Origin: Caldifarciminota bacterium
GTDB lineage: Bacteria; Hydrothermota; Tepidihabitantia; B3-TA06
DNA length: 5,437 nt
Assembly: GCA_014729665.1 (NCBI GenBank)
Contig: WJJO01000219.1
Coordinates: 1 to 5,437 of the forward strand
Direction: 5' to 3'
Within the stretch, counting starts at the first letter, position 1; each line of letters opens with the position of its first letter. A program made the translations under genes and the position numbers. Below the pieces are notes generated by a model. It saw nothing but the letters and a program-made list of their open reading frames with translations. It ran no database searches and was not told the origin of the DNA. Positions 1 to 5,437 of the stretch are shown here, piece after piece.

Positions 1-1400
1 AAACATCGGATCTCAGTCGATTAGAGAAGTTTGCAGAACCACTCGGCATAGAGGTCAAACCTCTCATCTACTACCCGAATCCGTCAGAGGAGACGATGGA
101 GCTGTACGGCGATCAGTACATCCTGAAGTTCTCAACCGAGGATCAGACAACCATCAACCTTGCCGTAAACAAGCTGGAAAGACTGCACGGTGTGAAATCG
201 GTAACCCCTGACGTTATCCTCGACGTTCAGCCGATAAGTTACTATGATGAACCTTACGAATATGAGGATGAGTCTCACTCCCGTGTTATGAGTCCCAATC
301 CCTATACACCCAACGATCCCCGGTACCCCGACCAGTGGGACAAGCCGCTTGTAGAAACCGATATCGCCTGGAATACAACAACGGGCGAGGGTGCAGGTGT
401 TGCCGTACTCGATCAGGGTGTTGACACGACACATGAGGATCTTGTAGACAATCTCTATATGGGGTGGGACTTCAACGAGGACGATGCCGATTACTACGAT
501 ATAGGCGGGCACGGCACCCAGTGCTGCGGTGTTGCTTGTGCAAAGATAGATAACGGTATCGGTATCGCCGGTGTGGCAGGCGATGGTAACCTGATGGCCT
601 GCAAGATATGGGGAGATAATGACCTGTATACGTCTATGATAACTAATGCAATCAACTACGCCGTCGATAACGACGTTAAGGCAATCAGTATGAGTTGGGG
701 AGGATACGAATACAATTCATTCTTGAATAACATAATGAACGATGCATGGGACAGGGGTGCATTTCTGTGTGCCGGGGCGGCAAACAGTAATATCGACGAT
801 CCTTTCTATCCTGCCGCTTACGATAAGGTTATGGCTGTTGGAGGTATACAATCAGACGGTGGTAGATGGACAGGTTCAAACTACGGGGACTGGGTGCAGA
901 TATTCGCACCCGGCGGACTTTCGACCAAAAGAGGCGGCGGATACGGCGGCGTGCAGGCGACTTCCTTCACGACACCTCAGATAGCAGGCCTGGCAGCCCT
1001 TGTATGGAGTGCATACCCTCACGCTACAAACCAGCAGGTGTGGGATAATATTATCAATGGAGCCGATACAATCGATTCAGACGTCGGCCCTATCCTGCGG
1101 ATGAACTCGAAGAATGCGGTTGAGGAGGAAATAATAGCAGTCGAAGAAGAACTATATGAACCTGAACTGAAACTCACAGCTACCATTCAGCAAGGTGTGA
1201 TTAAACTCTCAGCCCCTGCAACCGCCATCTACTCGCTTTGTATCTTCGACGCCTCGGGCCGCCTGGTGCATGCAGAGGACGGTCAGTCGAACTCCTCAGG
1301 AGAGGTGACCTGTAATCCGGATATCGACGCAGGGGTTTTCTTCTGGCAGTTCCAGACGGCTGAGGGAACAAAGACCGGTAAGGTTGTCTACGTCAAGTAA
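1..1400 (+). CDS. Secreted subtilisin-like serine protease (peptidase S8) with C-terminal sorting domain; 5' end missing
   Basis: The frame is open to the left edge (first full codon at base 3), so the start and any signal peptide lie outside. ATG 96 is internal to a propeptide-like region and is probably not the true start. Numbering from that Met: residues 1-45 resemble an I9-type propeptide (YILKFS, then GVKSVTPDV). The S8 domain spans about 70-345, with the triad Asp106 (VAVLDQGVD), His139 (GGHGTQ) and Ser290 (ATSFTTPQIAG), and oxyanion Asn230 (GAANSN). All four residues are present, so activity is likely. The small residues around them vary from the usual DTG, AAGN and GTSMAAP. An acidic linker (about 342-356) leads to a C-terminal beta domain of about 75 residues containing FDASGRLV and ending GKVVYVK. 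That fits type A sorting domains used for secretion across the outer membrane. The role is probably extracellular proteolysis; the substrate is unknown. The TAA stop at 1398-1400 is followed by inverted repeats. Confidence 0.93.
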   Translation, partial: TSDLSRLEKFAEPLGIEVKPLIYYPNPSEETMELYGDQYILKFSTEDQTTINLAVNKLERLHGVKSVTPDVILDVQPISYYDEPYEYEDESHSRVMSPNPYTPNDPRYPDQWDKPLVETDIAWNTTTGEGAGVAVLDQGVDTTHEDLVDNLYMGWDFNEDDADYYDIGGHGTQCCGVACAKIDNGIGIAGVAGDGNLMACKIWGDNDLYTSMITNAINYAVDNDVKAISMSWGGYEYNSFLNNIMNDAWDRGAFLCAGAANSNIDDPFYPAAYDKVMAVGGIQSDGGRWTGSNYGDWVQIFAPGGLSTKRGGGYGGVQATSFTTPQIAGLAALVWSAYPHATNQQVWDNIINGADTIDSDVGPILRMNSKNAVEEEIIAVEEELYEPELKLTATIQQGVIKLSAPATAIYSLCIFDASGRLVHAEDGQSNSSGEVTCNPDIDAGVFFWQFQTAEGTKTGKVVYVK

Positions 1401-1422
1401 TAATTCTCATCAATTGAGAAGG

Positions 1423-1446
1423 GGCTGGAGGATAGGCTCTCCAGCC
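1423..1446 (+). terminator. Perfect 8-bp hairpin just after the protease gene
   Basis: GGCTGGAG (1423-1430) and CTCCAGCC (1439-1446) are exact complements around an 8-base loop. The hairpin begins 22 bases after the protease stop codon. A weaker hairpin, TTCTCA (1404-1409) with TGAGAA (1415-1420), precedes it. No T-tract follows directly, so it may protect the 3' end of the mRNA or form part of a larger terminator rather than act alone as an intrinsic terminator. Confidence 0.4.
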
Positions 1447-1449
1447 TGT

Positions 1450-1517
1450 CTAAAACGGTTTGTCAATCGTTAACACCCTGAAAGGGTGTCCTCCGTTTTA
1501 GCCTGCCTGGGTTTTTT
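1450..1517 (+). terminator. Nested inverted repeat followed by a T6 run; candidate terminator of the protease gene
   Basis: An outer 9-bp stem, CTAAAACGG (1450-1458) with CCGTTTTAG (1493-1501), encloses an inner 7-bp hairpin, ACACCCT (1473-1479) with AGGGTGT (1483-1489), which has a GAA loop. CCAG (1441-1444) can also pair with CTGG (1507-1510) beyond an unpaired bulge. That pairing sits one base before a run of six T at 1512-1517. The layout between convergent genes fits a terminator, but the distance from the perfect stems to the T run makes this a moderate call. Confidence 0.42.
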
Positions 1518-1528
1518 AAGCAATTCTC

Positions 1529-1544
1529 AAAAAGGAGTGTCCTT
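1529..1544 (-). terminator. Short hairpin plus T-run at the end of panB; weak terminator candidate
   Basis: Read on the minus strand, AAGGA (1544-1540), loop CAC and TCCTT (1536-1532) form a 5-bp hairpin that runs into a stretch of five T (1533-1529). It overlaps the panB stop codon (1545-1543). The stem is short, so this is tentative. The larger repeats at 1423-1501 are also transcribed by any read-through from panB and could stop it. Confidence 0.3.
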
Positions 1545-2361
1545 AAAAACTTTCCTCTTCAGATGGGAATTTACCACGGCTAACGTCTTCGGTATAACGC
1601 TCCAGGGCCTCTCTTATAACCTGTTCGAGCTCGGCGTAGCGCCGCACGAAGCGGGGCTTAAACTCCGGATCGAGGCCCAAGATGTCATAAAGCACGAGTA
1701 TCTGCCCGTCGCAGTCCGGTCCCGCACCGATGCCTATGGTGGGGACGGAGACTGCGGAGGTGATCTTTTCTGCGAGTTCTGCAGGGATTTTCTCGAGGAC
1801 TATGGAGAAGCATCCCGCTTCCTCAAGCAGCCCGGCCTCGGAAAGCATCAGTTCGGCGTCAGCATCCTTTTTGCCCTGCAGCTTGTAACCGCCTATCTTG
1901 TGCACCGACTGGGGCGTAAGCCCCAGATGCCCCATCACAGGTATCCCAACCTCGACCAGCTTTCCAATAATTTCCCTTATGTGCGGGCTGCCACCTTCGA
2001 CCTTGACCGCCTGAGCGCCTGCCGCAAGAAGCTTACTCGCGTTGGTTATTGCAATCTCGGCCGAGGGCTGATAAGAACCAAAAGGCATATCGGCAACCAG
2101 AAGGGCCTTTGATAATCCCGCCGCCACCGCACGGGTATGCATTACCATCTCGTCGATACTCACCGGAAGGGTGGAATCCAACCCATATATAACGTTGGCC
2201 GCCGAATCACCGACGAGGACAAGTTGTATCGGAGTCTTATCGATTATCCTGGCGAACGTTGCATCGTAGCAGGTTATAGTAGCCAGTGTACCCTTTCCCT
2301 TCATCTTCATAATGCGCGGGACGCTGAAGGACTTCTTTTCGTCAGGATAGCTGCGGCTCAT
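1543..2361 (-). CDS. panB: 3-methyl-2-oxobutanoate hydroxymethyltransferase (ketopantoate hydroxymethyltransferase)
   Basis: PanB transfers a hydroxymethyl group from 5,10-methylene-tetrahydrofolate to 2-oxoisovalerate, giving ketopantoate. This is the first committed step to pantothenate and coenzyme A (EC 2.1.2.11), in the cytoplasm. The 272 residues cover the full (beta/alpha)8 barrel of the family. Visible motifs are LVGDSAANV (49-57), ADMPFGSY (90-97), KVEGG (120-124), GHLGLTPQSV (144-153), LEKIP (189-193) and GIGAGPDCDGQ (210-220). Asp52 and Asp91 match the metal-binding aspartates of E. coli PanB (Asp45, Asp84). Lys120, Glu122 and Glu190 match its Lys112, Glu114 and Glu181, so the active site looks intact. 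The ATG start has an AGGA six bases upstream and lies 8 bases after the kinase stop, which suggests one transcript. It is the last gene of the minus-strand group; panC is not in the window. Confidence 0.97.
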   Translation of the reverse strand: MSRSYPDEKKSFSVPRIMKMKGKGTLATITCYDATFARIIDKTPIQLVLVGDSAANVIYGLDSTLPVSIDEMVMHTRAVAAGLSKALLVADMPFGSYQPSAEIAITNASKLLAAGAQAVKVEGGSPHIREIIGKLVEVGIPVMGHLGLTPQSVHKIGGYKLQGKKDADAELMLSEAGLLEEAGCFSIVLEKIPAELAEKITSAVSVPTIGIGAGPDCDGQILVLYDILGLDPEFKPRFVRRYAELEQVIREALERYTEDVSRGKFPSEEESF

Positions 2362-2367
2362 CTCGAA

Positions 2368-2371
2368 TCCT
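2368..2371 (-). promoter_or_regulatory. Ribosome binding site of panB
   Basis: AGGA (minus strand, 2371-2368) lies six bases before the panB ATG. It overlaps the TAG stop of the upstream kinase gene (2372-2370), an arrangement that allows translational coupling. Confidence 0.5.
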
Positions 2372-3005
2372 ATGCGGTCCCCAGGAAACGTCTTCCCTGA
2401 CCGGTTGCGTCTATCTCTGCAAGAAGCCTTGAAAAGTGTTCGCGGCTGTCTTCGGGATTGAAATGATCGGTGTTTACCACCAGCAAGGGGCCGTTGTAAT
2501 AGGTAAAATAGAAGCTGTTGTAAGCCTCTGAAAGACTTTCCAGGTACTCGCGGGCGATTCCCTTCTCAATCTCCCTGCCCCTGCGGGAGATGCGGCGCAT
2601 CAGGGTATCCACCCTGGCTTGAAGCAGTATCACCAAATCCGGCTCGGGAACCTTCTCGACTATGTCCCTGAACATCTTCTCGTATATTGTGAAGTCGTTG
2701 TCGGGCAGGTTTATGGAGGAGAATATCCAGTCCTTGTAGATGGTGTAGTCTGCAACGACCGCCCTTTCAAACAGGCTCGTTTGCTTGAGTTTCGCAAGTT
2801 CCCGATACCTTGCCATCAGGAAGTGAAGCTGAGCCGGGAATGCGAATGTATCCGGGTCCTCGTAGAATCGATCCAGGTATGGATTCTCTAAAGACTCCTC
2901 CAGAAGCGTAACCGTACCCCACTCTGCGGCAAGCTTTAAGGCAAGGTTGGTCTTGCCGACACCGATAACACCGTCTATGCAAACCAGATTCCTCTTTACC
3001 GCCAC
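2370..3005 (-). CDS. Deoxynucleoside kinase (dAdo/dGuo kinase family)
   Basis: This 211-residue P-loop kinase belongs to the deoxyribonucleoside kinase family, which phosphorylates deoxynucleosides to dNMPs for salvage. The Walker A loop is GVIGVGKT (12-19). EESLENPYL (36-44) holds the candidate catalytic Glu and is followed by FYED and FAFPAQLHFLMARYR (54-68), typical of the bacterial dAK/dGK branch. VADYTIYKDWIF (84-95) corresponds to the DRS-region motif; the position usually Arg after KD is Trp here. RRISRRGREIEKGI (137-150) is the Arg-rich lid. I choose the GTG start at 3005-3003 because GGGGGTGA, a near-perfect Shine-Dalgarno sequence, lies at proper spacing and the P-loop then sits at the usual distance from the N-terminus. 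The gene overlaps the end of folK by 10 bases and panB follows after 8 bases. The exact deoxynucleoside substrate cannot be read from the sequence. Confidence 0.92.
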   Translation of the reverse strand: MAVKRNLVCIDGVIGVGKTNLALKLAAEWGTVTLLEESLENPYLDRFYEDPDTFAFPAQLHFLMARYRELAKLKQTSLFERAVVADYTIYKDWIFSSINLPDNDFTIYEKMFRDIVEKVPEPDLVILLQARVDTLMRRISRRGREIEKGIAREYLESLSEAYNSFYFTYYNGPLLVVNTDHFNPEDSREHFSRLLAEIDATGQGRRFLGTA

Positions 3006-3466
3006 CGCATCACCCCCTTACATCCCTCGCGGCGAAGCATCTCTAATACGCTGATTTTCAACACGGGGTGGATTAGCAAAGGGGCAATCTCGGCAAGGGG
3101 AACCAGTACGAAGGACCTGACTGCTATCCGTGGATGAGGGATGGTTAGGGTTGAGGTTTGCATTATAGTATTATTATAAAAAAGCAGGTCGATGTCAATC
3201 TTACGCGGCGAATCAGGGAAGGGTCTGAATCTGCCGATACGATGCTCGATTCGCCGGATGAGATGCATAACATCTTCTGCTGAAAGGGTCGTTGACGCCT
3301 TTAGGACTTGATTAAGGAAAGACGGTTGAAGCCTGAAATCCCGGGGCAAGGTGCGGTAAATCGAAGATCGTTTCAATATCCGCACCCCGCCTTGTTCTAA
3401 AAGCTCAAATGCCTTCCTCAACCACTTTTCACGCCTGCCCAAATTGGAACCCAGGGAAAGGTACAC
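2996..3466 (-). CDS. folK: 2-amino-4-hydroxy-6-hydroxymethyldihydropteridine pyrophosphokinase (HPPK)
   Basis: FolK transfers pyrophosphate from ATP to 6-hydroxymethyl-7,8-dihydropterin in folate synthesis (EC 2.7.6.3). With the GTG start at 3466 the protein has 156 residues, close to E. coli FolK (159). It begins directly with the family's first strand, YLSLGSNLG. Other motifs are SSIYRT (34-39), QPSFLNQV (47-54), SPRKIDIDLLF (86-96), IPHPRI (109-114) and RSFVLVPLAEIAP (117-129). Asp91 and Asp93 match the Mg-binding pair Asp95/Asp97 of E. coli. Arg79, Arg81, Arg88, His111 and Arg117 match its Arg82, Arg84, Arg92, His115 and Arg121. The frame stays open back to a TTG at 3556, but that would overlap csp by 56 bases and add a basic leader the family lacks. 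The GTG has no clear Shine-Dalgarno sequence, so the start is the least certain part. The 3' end overlaps the kinase gene by 10 bases. Confidence 0.92.
   Translation of the reverse strand: MYLSLGSNLGRREKWLRKAFELLEQGGVRILKRSSIYRTLPRDFRLQPSFLNQVLKASTTLSAEDVMHLIRRIEHRIGRFRPFPDSPRKIDIDLLFYNNTIMQTSTLTIPHPRIAVRSFVLVPLAEIAPLLIHPVLKISVLEMLRREGCKGVMRWR
3010..3017 (-). promoter_or_regulatory. Ribosome binding site supporting the GTG start of the kinase
   Basis: GGGGGTGA (minus strand, 3017-3010) differs at one base from the full anti-anti-SD GGAGGTGA. Its G-run ends 7 bases before the GTG at 3005. It lies inside the last codons of folK. The nearby ATG at 3010 is in the folK frame and is an internal Met codon, not the kinase start. 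Confidence 0.65.
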
Positions 3467-3500
3467 CTGGTGTGTGTTCCGATTTGGAGTTCCCGTGACT

Positions 3501-3704
3501 CTATAGTTTTTCGACTTTAGTCGCCTTACGGCTCTTTTCAGTATCCGAGATTTCAAATCTTACGTTATCGCCCTCGGATAGCGACTTGAAGCCCTCTTCG
3601 AGTATGTCGGCATAGTGAACGAAGATATCACCGGTACCGTCGTCTAACTCGATGAATCCATAACCTTTCTTGTTGTCAAACCACTTTACCTTACCAGTGG
3701 GCAT
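3501..3704 (-). CDS. Cold shock domain protein (CspA family)
   Basis: This 67-residue protein is a single cold shock domain, a five-stranded OB fold that binds single-stranded RNA and DNA and acts as an RNA chaperone in the cytoplasm. GKVKWFDNKKGYGFIE (4-19) includes RNP1 (KGYGFIE) and the aromatic binding residues Trp8, Phe9, Tyr15 and Phe17. DIFVHYADI (26-34) is RNP2. The length and the ending KATKVEKL are standard for the family. The ATG start is well supported by AAGGAGG seven bases upstream, and a sigma70-like promoter lies about 90 bases upstream. The gene ends 34 bases before the proposed folK start with no terminator visible between them, so it probably heads the folK-dNK-panB transcript. 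Whether it is cold-induced or constitutive cannot be told from the sequence. Confidence 0.97.
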   Translation of the reverse strand: MPTGKVKWFDNKKGYGFIELDDGTGDIFVHYADILEEGFKSLSEGDNVRFEISDTEKSRKATKVEKL

Positions 3705-3711
3705 GTGTTTT

Positions 3712-3718
3712 CCTCCTT
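3712..3718 (-). promoter_or_regulatory. Strong Shine-Dalgarno sequence of csp
   Basis: AAGGAGG (minus strand, 3718-3712) lies seven bases before the csp ATG (3704). It is the strongest ribosome binding site in the window and fits a highly translated small protein. Confidence 0.85.
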
Positions 3719-3791
3719 GAAGTAAAACCTTAAAACATTATTTTGCCCGGTGCTTCATCTTGCTTGTTTCAAACATCGGACTCGACTTCAG

Positions 3792-3819
3792 ATACTACCC
3801 GCAAACCACCGTTTGTCAA
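3792..3819 (-). promoter_or_regulatory. Sigma70-type promoter upstream of csp
   Basis: On the minus strand a consensus -35 box TTGACA (3819-3814) is followed after 16 bases by TAGTAT (3797-3792), which matches 4 of 6 positions of TATAAT. Transcription would start near 3785 and give a 5' leader of about 80 bases before csp. Long leaders are known for cspA-type mRNAs; I see no recognisable cold box in this one. The site lies in the 127-base gap between csp and the upstream barrel gene, which supports a separate transcription unit starting here. Confidence 0.55.
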
Positions 3820-3831
3820 GCTTGATGGTTT
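3803..3831. repeat. Inverted repeat after the barrel gene, overlapping the csp -35 box
   Basis: AAACCA (3803-3808) and TGGTTT (3826-3831) are inverted repeats flanking a perfect 10-base palindrome, TCAAGCTTGA (3816-3825). The element begins right after the stop codon of the barrel gene and overlaps the proposed -35 box at 3814-3819. It could be a weak terminator for the upstream gene or a binding site controlling the csp promoter. On the minus strand no T-run follows, which argues against a standard intrinsic terminator. Confidence 0.35.
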
Positions 3832-5437
3832 TTAGAATTCGACGGTTTTCCCGAACCTGAAATGATCGATATCCTCATCCAACTTGGGATCGCGAACGAA
3901 TCTTGCCGCATCCTGTCTATTCCCGCTAATCTCCAAAGGCATTGTGAAGTTAAAACCCGGGTGAAGGTCAATCTCACCATCCATATCGACGTGCAGTCCA
4001 AGTACAGGCGCGATCCTGACATATCCCCAGAACAGGTGGACCTCGGGTGAAAGTTCTATCCCTGCCGAGGCGCCGATAAGCGCATCGGTGTCGAAGGCGG
4101 CATCGACGAAGATATTTACGTATAAATCCTCAAAGAATATATTCGGGTTCCATATGCCGAAACGCATCTTTGCAAGTCGGTGTCTGTACTCAAGCGTAGC
4201 GGAGGCAAAAAACGGACTAGAGGTTCTCAAGGTGTCGTAACCGCGTACCTCATCGTGATAGGAATAAGATATCTCTCCCTCGTATGACGTCATATCTAAG
4301 CGCGGCTCTATATCTGCAAGCATTACCCCGCCTGCGATGTCGGCTGCGATTGCGGCACGACCAGCCACACTCGAACGCTGCCTTAAGGAAAACATCGGCG
4401 ATTCCCAGTAATGGGTTGAGGAAATGCCTGCGGCAAAGCCCGGCCATGAGAATACTGCCGCCAGGCTTGAATGAATAGTCCGGTGCTTTACAGAATCGGC
4501 GCGGGTAGCCAAACCCTGGCCCCAGCGAAGCAAGTTTAATCCTTTGCCGTTACGGTAAACCAGAGGGTAGGTGAATGAGGGATTTACGTAATACTCGTAG
4601 TGATAGTTACCGTCCGGGTACACAACCGGCAAATGAGAATAGGCAAGGTTCAGATTGAGCGGAGCGAAACGCAGGTTTTTCCAGTTGAGGGAAAGTCGAT
4701 TGGCAGAAAGGTTCCAGGTTACCTCGTAGGAGTTTTCACCCAGAACATCGGCTCCGAGTAGGAAGATCCCCAGATCGAGGCCGTCTACAGAACCGGTATC
4801 GTCGTATGTGGGTATCAAAAGTGGTATCCTTGCCCACGGACGGAGAAGCGATGTGTAGGGTCTGAGGCGTGATTTCTTTACGAATCCTTCTGGGTAATCC
4901 GGGGCACTTGATTGCTCACTAATCCTGCGGGGAAACAGCACCGGTGAGGAGATAAAAGGCGTGCTGTAAACTTCGTAGCCTTCGGAAGCCAACGAAAGGA
5001 AGAACAGTTCGTCTCCGACCTGAACCGGATTGAGCGTGTAACTCGGTCCTGCAAGAACCCGGTGGTTTCCGGTCTCCGGATCATAAACATATGCCTCGAC
5101 CTCACCCCTTGGACCGTAAGGGTTGGCGTGATACAGGAGATGACCCCGGGGATTGAACGAAAGCCCCGACTCCGCCCAGGGGGTCGATGTAACCTTATTA
5201 AGCATCCCGTCGTTGAATGCGTAGATATCCCACAACTCACCCTGGGTGCGAGCAGTCAAGTATACCTTGCCTGCATCTGAAGCTGCAATCTCACCTATTA
5301 GGGTGTCACCTTGCCACAGGGTAACGGATTTGTTATTCTCAGGATCGATTCTGAGGAGGGACGAACCGAACTCCACACCGTCGTCTAACGAAATCAGGAA
5401 TGAACCGTCGGGCATCCTGTCGAAGGCACGAATCCTT
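3832..5437 (-). CDS. Beta-propeller (PD40/TolB-like) plus Omp85-like outer-membrane barrel protein; 5' end missing
   Basis: The frame is open to the right edge (upstream codons read RIRAFDR before Met 5415), so at least the N-terminus and signal peptide are missing. I cannot name the gene. Numbering from Met 5415: residues 1-155 are propeller-like repeats, for example MPDGSFLISL, then ASDAGKVYLTA, then FNPRGHLLYHANPYG followed by VEAYVYDPETG, as in WD40-like PD40/TolB blades. Residues 185-495 alternate polar and aromatic/aliphatic residues as in a transmembrane beta barrel, starting at RPYTSLLRPWARIPLL. VRGY (390-393) resembles the conserved loop-6 VRGF/Y motif of the Omp85 superfamily. Five predicted strands follow (about 401-412, 430-441, 447-456, 461-475, 483-496), which is the number expected after loop 6 of a 16-strand barrel. 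No POTRA domain is visible. A polar tail of about 30 residues ends in Phe527. It is probably an outer-membrane protein with a periplasmic propeller; the function is unknown. Confidence 0.82.
   Translation of the reverse strand, partial: RIRAFDRMPDGSFLISLDDGVEFGSSLLRIDPENNKSVTLWQGDTLIGEIAASDAGKVYLTARTQGELWDIYAFNDGMLNKVTSTPWAESGLSFNPRGHLLYHANPYGPRGEVEAYVYDPETGNHRVLAGPSYTLNPVQVGDELFFLSLASEGYEVYSTPFISSPVLFPRRISEQSSAPDYPEGFVKKSRLRPYTSLLRPWARIPLLIPTYDDTGSVDGLDLGIFLLGADVLGENSYEVTWNLSANRLSLNWKNLRFAPLNLNLAYSHLPVVYPDGNYHYEYYVNPSFTYPLVYRNGKGLNLLRWGQGLATRADSVKHRTIHSSLAAVFSWPGFAAGISSTHYWESPMFSLRQRSSVAGRAAIAADIAGGVMLADIEPRLDMTSYEGEISYSYHDEVRGYDTLRTSSPFFASATLEYRHRLAKMRFGIWNPNIFFEDLYVNIFVDAAFDTDALIGASAGIELSPEVHLFWGYVRIAPVLGLHVDMDGEIDLHPGFNFTMPLEISGNRQDAARFVRDPKLDEDIDHFRFGKTVEF

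Noticed and set aside
132..512. A minus-strand open frame opposite the protease gene
   Set aside because: The plus strand has a clear S8 domain with catalytic residues in this interval; the antisense product is low complexity and unsupported.
1486..2112. A long plus-strand open frame of 208 codons opposite panB
   Set aside because: It lies antisense to a complete, motif-rich panB gene, resembles no known family, and starts inside the terminator-like repeats. It is best explained as a shadow of panB codon use.
3467..3556. N-terminal extension of FolK from the TTG at 3556
   Set aside because: The 30 added residues are basic, lie within csp in another frame, and have no counterpart in typical FolK proteins. 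I kept the alternative only as a finding.
3771..3780. The 10-mer AAACATCGGA is identical to bases 1-10
   Set aside because: A 10-base match within 5.4 kb is expected by chance, the flanks differ, and one copy is inside a coding region.
4878..5240. A 120-codon minus-strand frame overlapping the propeller region
   Set aside because: It is a shifted frame inside the continuous propeller-barrel coding sequence and shows no family motif. No frameshift is needed to read the real gene.
1..5437. Search for mobile elements, CRISPR arrays, tRNA/rRNA, toxin-antitoxin or defence genes
   Set aside because: No transposase or integrase motifs, no regularly spaced repeats, no tRNA-like cloverleaf and no defence-family motif could be seen on either strand.

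Overview
The window looks like an ordinary stretch of chromosome from a didermal (outer-membrane-bearing) bacterium, probably an uncultivated lineage of the FCB group or of a WOR-3-like candidate phylum. This is inferred from a secreted S8 protease with a type-A-like (Por/T9SS-style) C-terminal sorting domain, a beta-propeller joined to an Omp85-like outer-membrane barrel, and the folK-dNK-panB gene order. No marker gene allows a firm assignment. I see no rRNA, tRNA, CRISPR array, insertion sequence, prophage or defence gene.

Layout. Bases 1-1400 (+) carry the 3' part of a subtilisin-like protease whose start lies off the left edge. Bases 1401-1542 separate it from the convergent minus-strand genes and are packed with inverted repeats that look like terminators facing both ways. 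On the minus strand, in transcription order, are the 3' part of a propeller plus Omp85-like barrel protein (5437 to 3832, start off the right edge), a 127-base gap with a good sigma70-type promoter, a cold shock protein (3704-3501), folK (3466-2996, GTG start proposed), a deoxynucleoside kinase (3005-2370, GTG start, overlapping folK by 10 bases) and panB (2361-1543).

How the genes work together. The csp-folK-dNK-panB group is tightly spaced, with no terminator visible between members, so one transcript from the promoter before csp is likely. FolK makes a folate precursor. PanB uses 5,10-methylene-tetrahydrofolate to make ketopantoate for coenzyme A. The kinase salvages deoxynucleosides, a pathway tied to folate through thymidylate. 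The two edge genes act at the cell envelope or outside it and are not obviously linked to the metabolic operon.

The metabolic genes are conventional. The item most worth a second look is the propeller-barrel fusion, where a VRGY motif followed by exactly five predicted beta strands fits the Omp85 superfamily. I did not find evidence for a wholly new multi-gene system.
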